From Pelagomonas calceolata (Eukaryota > Sar > Pelagophyceae > Pelagomonadales > Pelagomonadaceae), in the NCBI GenBank assembly GCA_918797485.1, contig CAKKNE010000001.1:5704001-5768000 (forward strand): a DNA stretch of 64,000 nucleotides, given 5' to 3'. Both the position numbers and the translations under genes were made by a program. The notes below the pieces were generated by a model. That model did not search any database. It saw only the letters and a list, made by a program, of their open reading frames with translations, and was not told the origin of the DNA. Shown piece by piece: positions 9,150 through 18,918 of this stretch (position 1 is the first letter of the stretch; each line of letters opens with the position of its first letter).

Positions 9150-9836
9150 TTACTGGGCCGGCTTATGCTTGAAGAACGACCCGACCTTCGCGAAGGGCGA
9201 AGTAGCTGGAGCCACCGGCAGGACGTGCGTGTCCCGCTCCCCCTCCTCGATGCCGACCATCGCCATCTCCTCGTTCAGCAGCACGGCGACGGGGTGGCCC
9301 GCTTTTACTTCATTCACGTAGCACGCCGCGTTCCACCCGTTCGCATTCCGTTTCGTGATCATCGCGTGGCGCAGCTCGTAGTCGTGGAGGTGTACTAAGA
9401 TCAGAGACATGGCCAGCGCGTCTCGATGTTCACAAGCAAACATGAGTACCGTCGACCCGTCCGTCGCGGACGGTCGCAGCAGGTCCGACGCTTCGATCCG
9501 ATCGAGCCGCTCCATGAAATCTTTTTCCCACTGGGGGTCCGTGATGGGCATCATCGCCGTTAACGAATCCCAGGCGACGCCCGTCGGTTTGGGTAGAGCG
9601 CAGTGGTCGCGCGTGCCGTTGCCCTTGGCGACCGTCGACGCGCGCGCCGCGTGGTGGTGCTTCGGAATAACTCTATGGGATTTCTTCTTCTTGTGGTGCG
9701 CGGGCTTGTGCCGCGCGACGCCGAGCGGGTGCTTCTGTTTTGGTTTGTGTGCCGGCGCATGAAAGGGGTTCTCCTCTTCCTGTTCTTCGATGGCGTCGCC
9801 GGCGTCGAAGCCGAAGAAGCCGCAGCAGACCTCCAT
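9150..9836 (-). CDS. His/Lys-rich protein with ankyrin-like C-terminal half
   Basis: 228 residues from the ATG at 9836. It starts MEVCCGFFGFDAGD, then a Glu-rich patch and a His/Lys-rich low-complexity region (residues about 25-75, including HHKKKKSHRV). The C-terminal half contains DGSTVLMFACEHRDALAMSL and RNANGWNAACYVNEVKAGHP, the G-T/W-hydrophobic-A spacing of two ankyrin-like repeats. Function unknown; ankyrin repeats bind proteins. Its tail lies 3 bp from the tail of the FAD monooxygenase. No promoter palindrome was seen upstream. Confidence 0.7.
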   Translation of the reverse strand: MEVCCGFFGFDAGDAIEEQEEENPFHAPAHKPKQKHPLGVARHKPAHHKKKKSHRVIPKHHHAARASTVAKGNGTRDHCALPKPTGVAWDSLTAMMPITDPQWEKDFMERLDRIEASDLLRPSATDGSTVLMFACEHRDALAMSLILVHLHDYELRHAMITKRNANGWNAACYVNEVKAGHPVAVLLNEEMAMVGIEEGERDTHVLPVAPATSPFAKVGSFFKHKPAQ

Positions 9837-10236
9837 TGATCTGTCCGTGCGGTTGCTGCTGCTCCCGCGGTGCGGATTGGGACGGCTTGTTATTTAAGGA
9901 GCTAGGTGGGCTGCCCTGTCGCTTTTGTGTTTGCTACTGCTGGCCCGGTGGACTGGAGCGGCGGCTTGCACTGGAGCGGCGGCTTGTTGTGCAATACAAA
10001 GGAGCAATAATGCGGTCGAACGTGCCCCTCCACGCGCGCAAAAAGCTGCCCGCCGGAGAGCCAGTTTTGAGATGGTACGGGGTTACGACGCGAAGCGCAC
10101 GCGCGGACGTGCCACCCGAGGCCGCGAGACGTCCGGGCGCCGCCCCAGGATTCGGGGGGATCCCAGGAGGATAACAAAACAAACTCCCGCGACGGGACCC
10201 CACTACACGCCATCGACCAAAGATACAACAACACAC
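9837..10236. other. Intergenic region with a short tandem duplication
   Basis: Upstream of the gene starting at 9836 and 3' of KIN17. The only structure seen is a 17-bp unit (ACTGGAGCGGCGGCTTG) repeated at 9952-9968 and 9970-9986. CACGCCATCGACC near 10198 resembles the intron core motif. Confidence 0.5.
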
Positions 10237-11346
10237 TTACGTAACCAGCCGGCTCACGTCCTCGTAGTCGACCTTCTCCAGCACTTCCCCGCCATCCAAC
10301 TCGACCGACACGGAGAACGAGTCGACGTCGATCGCTTTTAACGTGCCCGTGCGCCCTCTACCATAGCCATTCAACACGCGCACGCGCCTCCCAGCAGTTG
10401 GGATGACGGTCTCCAAATCATCTTGATCCAGTTGCAATTCGTCGCCCGAGTCGCGCATCCGCACCACCGCCGCGAAATCGTCCACAACCCTCAAAACGTC
10501 TCCTTTCTTTCTATGATAAGCACCATCAGCAACGGTAGAATTCACACACTTGACCACGATGCCATCATGGAGCCAGTTCTCGAAGCGCTCCACCTTCGGT
10601 TTTTTGGAGAGATTTTCGCGCATGATCTCGTCGAGGGCGCTCGTCGGCTTCTTTGCTGAAGCTTTTTCCTCGTCCGGGGAGTCGCTCCGGAACGCCGCCA
10701 GTCGCTTCGGTGCTACTGTCGGAGGCTTCTCTGCTGCCGCGAGGCCGAAGGAACTGACGCCTTTACTCAAATCAACAGCGTCGGCCTGGACCTCCTTGAC
10801 ACCGCCCGCGGCCTTGACCTGGCGCTTCAGTTCGCGACGCGCCCGCTCCTCGTCGTCCATCTCGTGCTTTCGCTTTTTATCCATTGCCGCTTGTCTAGCT
10901 AAAGCAGCAGGATCCCGGTCGACCCAGGCGATGTACCAGCCCTTCTCGGTCTCATCTACCACACATTGACCGCTCTTACCCAAGTATTTTACGAAGTTGG
11001 TCAGTGTTTCCCACTTCGTGGCGTTCATGTGCACGTGGTGCTTGTCGGCGATGTACTCCTGGTAGGCGACGTTCGCGTAGACGCGCTTCGTGCCGTGTCT
11101 CCTGCTCAAAGAGTCGAGGAAGTTCTTCTCGAACTCTGAACTATAACCATGCATGACGGCGCCCGGATTTTCGGCGAAGATGCGCATCTGCCGCAGATGG
11201 GAATCGCTCGTCTGGTGGCACTTAAACCCATTCTCGTCGCGGCACTGCTTCTGGCACATCTCGCAGTACCATCTTAACTTCTGCAAACCTTTGGCCTTGA
11301 TGCGGTTCGAGATCGCTTTCGGGGAGAAGAAGTCGTGCTTGGGCAT
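10237..11346 (-). CDS. KIN: DNA/RNA-binding protein KIN17
   Basis: 369 residues from the ATG at 11346. The N-terminus MPKHDFFSPKAISNRIKAKG and the C2H2 finger WYCEMCQKQCRDENGFKCH with SDSH are diagnostic of KIN17. The winged-helix domain follows (EFEKNFLDSLSRRHGTKRV, ATKWETLTNFVKYLG, residues about 50-160). Then come a Lys/Glu-rich linker and a C-terminal tandem SH3/KOW-like part (RVLNGYGRGRTGTLKAI). Length fits the family (about 390). KIN17 is a nuclear protein linked to DNA replication, repair and pre-mRNA processing. A promoter motif copy lies 185 bp upstream. No intron seen. Confidence 0.95.
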   Translation of the reverse strand: MPKHDFFSPKAISNRIKAKGLQKLRWYCEMCQKQCRDENGFKCHQTSDSHLRQMRIFAENPGAVMHGYSSEFEKNFLDSLSRRHGTKRVYANVAYQEYIADKHHVHMNATKWETLTNFVKYLGKSGQCVVDETEKGWYIAWVDRDPAALARQAAMDKKRKHEMDDEERARRELKRQVKAAGGVKEVQADAVDLSKGVSSFGLAAAEKPPTVAPKRLAAFRSDSPDEEKASAKKPTSALDEIMRENLSKKPKVERFENWLHDGIVVKCVNSTVADGAYHRKKGDVLRVVDDFAAVVRMRDSGDELQLDQDDLETVIPTAGRRVRVLNGYGRGRTGTLKAIDVDSFSVSVELDGGEVLEKVDYEDVSRLVT

Positions 11347-11531
11347 GTTTGTTGTTGCGGCGCGGCGGCTGGCGTGCACACCTTGCTGAGGGAGACTGTG
11401 CGGTGCGGGTGCGGCGCCTCGAGCGGGGTTCTCTGAGTTCGAGTGGTAAGTTTGTCGAGCGCTGCGGCTCTCCACAAGTCGCCACTGAGCCAGCGCCGCG
11501 GTAAAAAGCGATTTTGCGGGCGGCCGCGTGG

Positions 11532-11555
11532 GCTAGCGGCATGTAAGACACTAGC
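11532..11555 (-). promoter_or_regulatory. Palindromic promoter motif, copy 3
   Basis: On the minus strand: GCTAGTGTCTTAC, spacer ATGC, CGCTAGC. It is upstream of KIN17 (ATG 11346) and about 85 bp downstream of the eL6 stop. Confidence 0.6.
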
Positions 11556-11639
11556 AAGCGTACATCTCGATTATGGCCGCGGTCGGACGATAACAACGAG
11601 GCATGATAACGTAACTACAAGATTAAGGTCTAAACTAGC

Positions 11640-12209
11640 TCAGAACTTCATCTCGTGCGGCTTCATGCCCTTCGTCAGCGTGAAGAGCGCGCCCAGGTAC
11701 GCCTTCAGCATGGGCGTCTTCTCGATCACTTTCAATAACTTGTCGTCGATCGCTTTCTGGTCCTTCTTGCGCTCGTCGCTCGTCTCGACCGGCGGCGCCG
11801 GCTTGTCCGCGCTGAAGAAGTTGTCGTCCTTCTCGCCGATGTTCGCCTTCTCCCGCGCGAAGTAGGCGTCGTTTAATTTGGCCGGGATGGGTACGCTCGA
11901 CAGGTCGACCGTCGTCGACGTCGCGATGACGTACGCCGCGTTGACGCGCTTGATCGGCACGCCGTTGACGGCGAACGGGCCCGTCACGAGCAACAAACCA
12001 GACTCGAGCGCCTTGAGGAGAACGACGCGCTTGCCGCGAAATCGGCCCGCGAGCAGGATCAGTACGGCACCGGGCTTCAGCGATTCCCGCAGCTTCTGCG
12101 GGTTCTGCTTGTGCGCGGGGCCCTTCGACGCCTTGACGTCGTAGGCCGGGTAGGACCGCGGGGTCCTGGCCTCGCCCTTTGCTCGGCCGCCTTTCTTTGC
12201 TGGTGCCAT
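11640..12209 (-). CDS. RPL6: 60S ribosomal protein eL6
   Basis: 189 residues. The family core is clear: LKPGAVLILLAGRFRGKRVV, LLLVTGPFAVNGVPIKRVN and AAYVIATSTTVDLS. The basic N-terminus MAPAKKGGRAKGEARTPRSY and the end near KAYLGALFTLTKGMKPHEMKF are as expected. eL6 is a structural protein of the large cytosolic ribosomal subunit. Single exon. It is divergent from the V-ATPase gene, with a motif copy in the shared 783-bp promoter region. Confidence 0.96.
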   Translation of the reverse strand: MAPAKKGGRAKGEARTPRSYPAYDVKASKGPAHKQNPQKLRESLKPGAVLILLAGRFRGKRVVLLKALESGLLLVTGPFAVNGVPIKRVNAAYVIATSTTVDLSSVPIPAKLNDAYFAREKANIGEKDDNFFSADKPAPPVETSDERKKDQKAIDDKLLKVIEKTPMLKAYLGALFTLTKGMKPHEMKF

Positions 12210-12992
12210 GGTTTTATGTCGCGTGCCTGCGCGTGGGGGGGCGGGGTCACTGCTCTGTTCGTGTGGTCGGCGGCGCGTGCTCGACCGTCTTCGGCTACGG
12301 AGCCCACACGCCCGTCCGAGCGACTTAGCCAGGGCACCGCTGCGACTGGAGTCGTCCAGCGCCCGGCTTTTAGCCCGCCGCGGGAGCTAGCGCGTCCGCG
12401 CGCGCCGCAGGCAGCAGTGCAGGCTCAACCGGTCTAGCTCGCTCGCTAGCCGTCGCGGCCGCTGCTCGCTCGTCTCGGCGGTCGACAGCTGTCGTCTGGT
12501 AACGCTGTGAAGGGAGTTGTCTCGGTGGCACCGTATCACACGTCTTATAGCACGCTTACTGCCTGAATCGCCGGGACCGCGAGCATGAAAGTCTAGTGGA
12601 CCTAAAGAGCTTTTGATCTCTCCTCCTATGGCCAGGACCCCGTGCGGCACGAGTCTGGAGACCCTTGGGCCCTCGAGGTTGCATTTCGCGTGCTTGCTAG
12701 TGTCTTACTGGACGCTAGGCTCGACCACAAAATCGCCTCGCAAAAAGGACTGCGTTATCGCAGCCGAGAGCAAGCGCCGCGGCTTGTAGAAGCACTTGAC
12801 GCCAGCGCAAAGCGGCTGACAGCTTCCGACCGCATCCGCCCTAGCAGCGGCAGAGTTAGCTCAAGTCACCACAAAATAATAAGTCAGCGCAGACGCCGCC
12901 GCGGCGACCGCGCAGCTCGGTCCGTTCACACCGCGAAAGGAATCAAACCACAAAAATAAACGCAGAGAATCCCTGCACAAAAACGCGAAACC
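12210..12992. other. Divergent promoter region of RPL6 and V-ATPase A
   Basis: About 780 bp with no convincing gene. It contains the palindromic motif at 12696. The stretch just before the V-ATPase start is A/C-rich (12930-12990), a plausible 5' UTR. Confidence 0.6.
12696..12719 (+). promoter_or_regulatory. Palindromic promoter motif, copy 4
   Basis: GCTAGTGTCTTAC, spacer TGGA, CGCTAGG. It lies between eL6 (ATG 12209) and V-ATPase A (ATG 12993). Confidence 0.6.
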
Positions 12993-15001
12993 ATGACGGA
13001 CTGGCTCGACGAAAAAGAGTCGGACTACGGCTACATCCATAGGGTCAGCGGCCCGCTCGTCATCGCGGAGAACATGTCCGGCGCGGCCATGTACGAGTTG
13101 GTGAGGGTCGGGTATTTGAAGCTTGTCGGTGAAATTATCAAGCTCGAGGGGGACACGGCGTCCCTACAGGTGTACGAGGACACGTCTGGCTTGTGCGTCG
13201 GCGATCCTGTTTTACGTACAAGAAAACCCCTATCAGTCGGCCTCGGCCCGGGCATCATGGGCGAGATCTTCGACGGGATCCAGAGACCCCTGGAGACGAT
13301 CGGCAAGAAGACCGGAGATGTATTCATCCCGCGAGGCGTCGATGTGGCACCCTTGGACGAGCATCGCAAGTGGGAGTTCACGCCGAACAAAGCCATTACG
13401 GAAGGTTCCCTCGTGACGGGTGGGGACATCTTCGGTTCAGTGTATGAAAATGAGTTAGTAACACAACATAAAATTATGGTCCCCCCGAACGTGTATGGGA
13501 AGGTCGTCAAGGTCTATGGCGACGCCGCGGATGGCAAGGACCAGTACTCCATAACAGATACTGTATTAGAAGTCTACAACGAGCAAACTAGAAAAACCCA
13601 CGAGTTGAAACTAGCCCATTACTGGCCCGTGCGACGCGCCCGACCCATCGTCCAGAAGATGCCTGGTAATCATGCCCTCACGACCGGTCTACGAGTGGTA
13701 GATGCGATCTTCCCGTCGGTGTTGGGTGGTACTTGTGCCGTACCTGGCGCGTTCGGCTGCGGCAAGACCGTTATTTCACAAAGTATCTCCAAGTTCTCGA
13801 ACAGCGACGCGGTCATCTACGTCGGGTGCGGGGAACGAGGCAACGAGATGGCCGAGGTGTTGTGCGACTTTCCTGAACTCACTACCACTATAGACGGGAA
13901 GGAGGTCGGCATCATGAAAAGAACGGCCCTCGTAGCAAACACGTCGAACATGCCCGTCGCCGCGCGCGAAGCGTCGATCTACACGGGTATTACATTAGCC
14001 GAGTACTTCCGAGACATGGGCATGAACGTCTCGATGATGGCCGATTCGACGTCGCGCTGGGCCGAGGCGCTCCGCGAGATTTCCGGGCGGCTGGGCGAGA
14101 TGCCCGCCGATAGCGGTTATCCTGCTTATTTGGGCGCGCGCCTGGCGGCCTTCTACGAGCGCGCGGGGCGGGCGGAGTGTCTCGGGTCGCCGACGCGCGA
14201 AGGCACGGTGACGGTCATCGGGGCCGTGTCGCCGCCGGGCGGCGACTTTAGTGATCCCGTGACGGCGGCGACGCTATCCATCGTCCAGGTCTTCTGGGGG
14301 CTGGACAAGAAGTGGGTCCGCGGCGTCCTTTCTTCATGTCTTCTCGGCGGCGTCGCTGCGCCTGCTCGATGGCGTGTTGTCCACCCTCACGCCATCGCCG
14401 CGACGCGCTATCGACGCGACCCGCCATGCACGCGCTATCGCCGCGACCCTTTATCAAACGCAGGCTCGCGCAGCGCAAGCACTTCCCGTCGCTCAACTGG
14501 CTCATCTCCTACACGAAGTACATGAGAGTGTTAGAACCGTTCTTCAACGACTTCGACCCGTCCTACTCCGCTACACGCAATAAAGCGAGAGACGTCCTCC
14601 AGCAGGAGGACGCGCTGACGGAGATCGTGCAGCTCGTCGGCAAAGAGTCGCTGTCCGAAGACCAGAAGGTCGTCATGGAGGTCGCCAAGATCATCAGAGA
14701 AGATTTCTTGCAACAGAACGCCTTCACGGACTACGATTTCACGTGTCCGCTCGTCAAGAGCGTCGGGATGCTCAAGTGCATCATGGCCTTCTACGACCAC
14801 TGCCAGAAGGCCATCGCGGATAGTCCGGCCGAGGCGAAGGTGACCTGGGCCACCATAAAAGTCGCACAAGCAGGTATTATACAGAAGGTCGTCGACACGA
14901 AATTCGTCGAGCCCAAAGAGTCGGAGGAGAAGATCAAGGCGCACTACGACGAGTTGGTTGCCGAGATCGAGTCGTCGTTTGCGGCGATGCTGGACGTCTG
15001 A
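12993..15001 (+). CDS. ATP6V1A: V-type H+-ATPase catalytic subunit A
   Basis: Two exons (12993-14311 and 14464-15001) give 618 residues, the standard length. The P-loop GAFGCGKT lies near residues 252-259; [27 protein letters not shown] and [12 protein letters not shown] are canonical. Splicing of the 152-nt intron restores [16 protein letters not shown] with no added residue. It is the ATP-hydrolysing subunit of the V1 sector on vacuolar and endomembranes. Intron boundaries are GTGGGTCC and AAACGCAG. There are no introner termini, but the core CGATGGCGTG and its complement occur inside. Unspliced translation would stop within exon 2 in the wrong frame. Confidence 0.97.
14312..14463 (+). other. 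Intron of V-ATPase A with shared internal core
   Basis: GT-AG, 152 nt, phase 2. It contains CGATGGCGTG (about 14367) and CACGCCATCG (about 14389) in inverted order, plus further CGCTATCGACGCGACC-like copies. The core links it to the introners although their terminal repeats are absent. Confidence 0.8.
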
Positions 15002-15169
15002 GTTGATGAGGGGGGCCTATAAGTGTGGATAGATATCTTCGCGGTCCACGTCTTTTCGTAATGGCAGGCTTCTTCCGTCTCAGCAGTAGAAGCGCCTCGG
15101 CGACGCCCTCCCGAGAAGTGAGGCATCTTCGGACGCTCGCGCTTAGCGTGTTCGACCGACTCTAGAGTT

Positions 15170-15721
15170 TCATGCACTCACACACAGCTTAAAGTTTACA
15201 GCCGTCCTGTGCCTCGCCAGCGCCAGTACGGCGGCCGGCCCTTGCGTCGGCGCGAGAGGCGCGGGCGCCGGGCGCGGCGTCGTAGCCGACGACGGCGGCG
15301 GCCGCAGCTCGTCCTGGGGCGGCACAACGTCCGCCAATGCCGCGGCGGGCGCGGCCGCGTCCGTAGAAGGCGCCTCGCGCACGATCTTCGGCTCGCTGCG
15401 CCGTGACGCGCCACCCGCGCTAATTTTCATCATTAGCGCGTGGGAGGCGGGCACGGCGGCTCACTGAAGAGGTCTAGGGGAGAAGCCGACGACCTGCGCA
15501 GGGACGGTCTCAATTATGACTGATTCGGGCACGCGCGTCCTCTCGACGCCCTTCCGCTGCACGCGGCGCTCACGTCCTTCTCTCTCGCAGAGCTCCTGGG
15601 GCGCGACGAGGCGCTCATCGTCCTCAGCTCGCCGCGGGTCCTTCGCGAGGGCGCGGGAACGAAGCCGCGTCGACCACATCAAGTCGAGATTGAAGGCGTC
15701 CACTCTTGCTAAAAAGGACAC
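15170..15721 (-). pseudogene. Possible gene remnant of unknown type
   Basis: Two abutting minus-strand open stretches (15461-15721 and 15170-15454) read as Arg/Glu-rich and Ala/Pro-rich protein. An acceptor-like GTCCTTTTTAG precedes the first and CCTAGACCTCTTCAG separates the two, so they could be exons of one small gene. No domain was recognised, and both could be chance open frames in GC-rich DNA. Confidence 0.2.
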
Positions 15722-17189
15722 GGCGTGTCACGGCTTCACTCTCAAAAGCGGCTTCTAGGCCGCTTAAAGTTGCGGGCGCAGCTCGACGCGCCTTCTACGC
15801 GGCGTCGCTGAACGTGCGTCGCGGGCGAGCTGGTCGCCCGGCTCGTCGCGGCGGTCGTGCGGCCGTGCAGTCGTGCGGTCGTGCGGTCGGCCGATGGACC
15901 TGCGTTGGCGCCGTCTCGACGGGCCCGCGTTCGCGGCCGAAGCTCTCACTACAACTCGATCGCGGCCGATGCGCTCCGCTGCGGCCGGCGGCGGCCTCGA
16001 CAGCCCGGCGCTGCCAGGGGCGCTGTTTTTGAATCGATGCGATAGCGCGAAGGCCAGGCTGGCGCGCTCGAGCTAAAGGCTGCATTGCGCAGCGCTGTCG
16101 AGCTCGCCAAGCTGCCAGCGCCGGCGTATGCTATTGAAATCTTCCCTACGCTGGGTCGCACCGGTTCTGCAGCACGAATGTGGCCACAGGCACACCTCGC
16201 AGCGGCAGAGATCAAATCGTGAAGCTCTCAAATTTTTTTTTGTTTTTTTTTGCCTCAAATCCAGCGTGCGCTCTCGGATACGTCTCCGGAGCGCAGACGC
16301 ACGCCTGGGGCGGCCCTGGCCTGGCTGGTTGGCATTTGGCCCACCATCGGTGCCGCGCCGCGGCGCGCGCGCAGTTTCGCGCGCGGCGCGGACGGCAGGC
16401 TTGATTTCTCATTGCAGTGCACTGCTGCGCGCGCTGGCTTCACGCACAAATGCGTGCGCACAGCGTTTGCAAACAGACTTTGCGAGAGCCTCGGATGTAT
16501 AGACCTGCGCGAGCGCTGATTTCGGCCCTCTCGCAAACTCCTCGCGCGTCGCTAGGGACGCTGTCGCCTCGCCCTAAAACGTTGGGACGGCTAAAGGACG
16601 CTTGCGCGAGTTAGCGTTAAAACGGGTTTTACCCAGCCAGCTTCACGCGCGTGCTGAGCCGCAAAGACCAGCCTCTGAGCGGTGCAATTGCTGTTGAGAC
16701 ATGCCTCGCACCCCTTGCGAAGTTTCAACAAGCTTGGATCGCATCGCCGGCGCCGCGGGGCCGCATGCAGCCGCCTTGACGGCTGGCTCTGCAGCAGGGG
16801 CAGGAGCCGACGCGCGCGCTCGCCGGCGGCACGCAGCCGCCTTAGCGGTGCGCCGCGGAACTTGTGAACCCGGGGAACCGGTCGCGGCGGTCGTAACTCG
16901 ATGAAAATTTCAGCGCGGCGGGATGGTGATCACGCGAGGCGTGCTGGACTCGCCCAGCCGCCAGACGTACATCATCGACCGCGCCGGTGCCCGCTCGTGG
17001 TCGGCGTAACGGCGGTTGCCTTCCGGTCGTAGTTCAACGGTTGTCAGTTGCTACGGGCCTCGCCGCGAGAGGTGCGGCGTTTGCGAGACCTGGAGGCGGT
17101 CCAAACGCGGTGTGGCGAAGCCCGGATCTGGCGATAGGAGACCGGCCTCGGGGCAGCGTTGACGCCCGACGTCCGCGTCGAGGGCGATT

Positions 17190-17360
17190 TTGAGGAGGAC
17201 GCCCGCAGCCACGCCCGACGATATCCGCGAGGCCTTGACGATGCTCGAGGAAACGGCACGGATCGCGCGGCGCGTCTTCGGTACAGCGCACCCGACCACG
17301 ATAGGAATTGAGCACGACCTGCGAGTCTTCCGAGCAAATGCGCCGCCGCCGCGCGCGTAA
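17190..17360 (+). pseudogene. 3' fragment of the MYND/RING-CH/TPR family
   Basis: The frame ending at the TAA 17358-17360 encodes DDIREALTMLEETARIARRV, then FGTAHPTTIGIEHDLRVFRA. It closely parallels the C-terminal TPR unit of the gene at 61948 (RIIADVLKNERRVLGPAHPE, then TLSTQRDLEKVRAVLRA). A TGA closes the frame upstream near 17160, and no MYND or RING part is present nearby. It is therefore a detached last exon or a pseudogene fragment. Confidence 0.6.
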
Positions 17361-17471
17361 GAGGAAGACTCAGCGGAGCGCGCCCAGCGAGACGCCGTCG
17401 ACGCGTGTAAGAGGAAGGAGACTCAGCTTTTAGTCCAGGGGGGGAAAGGGAAATCACACAAATCACCAGAA

Positions 17472-18359
17472 CTAGACGCCCTGCTTGTACTCCTCGAGCT
17501 TCGCGACCTTGCCCGACGAGAGGAACTCGTCGATCTTGTCCGCGGAAGATTTCCCGATGCCCGCGAGCTTCTTCGCCTCCTTGCCGGACGTGATCTGCGC
17601 CGTGTGCGCCGCGAGCGCGGCCGACACCTTCTTGTAGGCCGTCCCCTTGATGTTGTCGCCCTTTTTATATTCAAAGGAGCTCAGTTCCTTGAAGACGCCA
17701 GCTAAGGGTGCGTTCTCGGCGACGACGCACTCGATCGTCTCCTTGAGGCCCCACTTCGCCGCCATGCCTCTCAGGACATTTCCGACATCTAACACGCCAT
17801 CAACTAAACACTCGCGGCAGACGGGCCCGCACTGCTGGCGCGCGCTGTCGGCGTCGGGCACGTTGTAGCCCATGCCCCGCAACCGCTCCGAGAGTTCTTC
17901 GGCGATGTCTCGCAACTGACCCATCTCGACGCCCTCGCGCTTCTCGTCGGGAATTTCAATGGTCTTCTTGGCCTTCTTCGGCGACGGCTGCGTCGCGTCA
18001 CCGTCACTCGACGGCTCCTTCTTCTTCTTGGGCTTGGGCGCGGGCTTGGGCGGCCAGTCGACGTCTTCGTCGTGGTAGTCGCTGATCATCTTCTCCACAG
18101 CACCCTTGTCGTCGTCCTTCAGCTCGTCGAAGCCCGCGAGATCAGCTGAAGATTCGACGATGGCCGAACCCTTGCGCATGCGCTTCATCATCTGGAAGAA
18201 GGGCACCGGCAGGTACCACGCCGCCATGCTAATCGTCTTGTCGCCGTGCTCGCGCTCCGTCACCTTGGCGAGGCGGAGCGCCCCTTTGGGGATGAGCTCC
18301 TTGGTGCCCTTGCAGGTACTTCTTCCGCTCTTGGCGTACTCGACGGCGAAGGTGGCCAT
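17472..18359 (-). CDS. PARP-finger-like protein with C-terminal helix-hairpin-helix domain
   Basis: 295 residues from the ATG at 18359. Residues 1-80 follow the fold pattern of a PARP-type zinc finger (YAKSGRSTCKGTKELIPKGA, LRLAKV, then AAWYLPVPFF). Only the first zinc Cys remains: the second Cys of CxxC is Thr, and the His and last Cys of the WYH/FxC end are Leu and Phe. A Lys/Pro-rich linker follows, then a middle region with PVCRECLVDG. The C-terminal ~70 residues (YKKGDNIKGTAYKKVSAALA, GIGKSSADKIDEFLSSGKV) look like the HhH domain of family X DNA polymerases. The combination suggests a nuclear DNA-binding protein; its role is inferred only from domains. Confidence 0.75.
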   Translation of the reverse strand: MATFAVEYAKSGRSTCKGTKELIPKGALRLAKVTEREHGDKTISMAAWYLPVPFFQMMKRMRKGSAIVESSADLAGFDELKDDDKGAVEKMISDYHDEDVDWPPKPAPKPKKKKEPSSDGDATQPSPKKAKKTIEIPDEKREGVEMGQLRDIAEELSERLRGMGYNVPDADSARQQCGPVCRECLVDGVLDVGNVLRGMAAKWGLKETIECVVAENAPLAGVFKELSSFEYKKGDNIKGTAYKKVSAALAAHTAQITSGKEAKKLAGIGKSSADKIDEFLSSGKVAKLEEYKQGV

Positions 18360-18918
18360 TTTCTTTTTTGTTTTGTTTTTGTCGTGCCTCCTGCGCGCGG
18401 CGCGTCGTGAGTGGCGCTTTGTTTGTCTTCTGGGCGCGCGCGGCGACGTCGCGCAGCGGTGCGAGCGCGCTGCCGAAAGCCTGTAATGTGTGTGTGCGCG
18501 CGACGCCGCTGCCGAGTTGGCAGGTGGCTGGGTCAATCAAACTTTGAGCCTACCGCGACGATACCAGTCGCCGCGCTTGCGGGTGGCCGTTGTGATCGAT
18601 GAGAGCTCTTCTGACAAGGAGTGGCGAGTCGTGTGAGGGCGCTGGTGCGGACCTGTGGCTGTCCAAATGCCAGAGGCGCGAGAGGACGGTCTCGATCAGC
18701 GCGGCTCCTAGAAAATGTCAGGCACGCCTCCCACGGCCGCCCTAGGCGTACAAGGAAGTCCCTGGACGCGCCAGAAGGCCGCCGCCGCAACCCGCACGCG
18801 GCCGCGATGCGATTGTCATCGACCTGTTTCGGCTCCCATACAGGGCATCTGCTGCCGCTATAACTCAGGCACGCGCGGCAGCGATCCTCGCAACGGTAAG
18901 AAACGAAGGGCTGCCCCC
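18360..18918. other. Divergent promoter region without the palindrome
   Basis: Separates the PARP-finger gene and the Sel1 gene. Apart from a T-rich tract at 18359-18380 (A-rich leader on the minus strand) I see no motif or gene. Confidence 0.5.

Larger units (their letters stand above)
15002..17471. other. Gene-poor stretch with gene debris
   Basis: About 2.5 kb between V-ATPase A and the PARP-finger gene. It holds a doubtful minus-strand coding remnant (15170-15721) and a 3' fragment of the MYND/TPR family (about 17190-17360). There is also a short open stretch at 16922-17008 with good codon use, and a T-rich tract at 16229-16252. I see no complete gene. Confidence 0.5.

Noticed and set aside
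16229-16252. T-rich tract as a retroposon poly(A) tail
   Set aside because: No target duplication or retrotransposon-like sequence next to it was seen.
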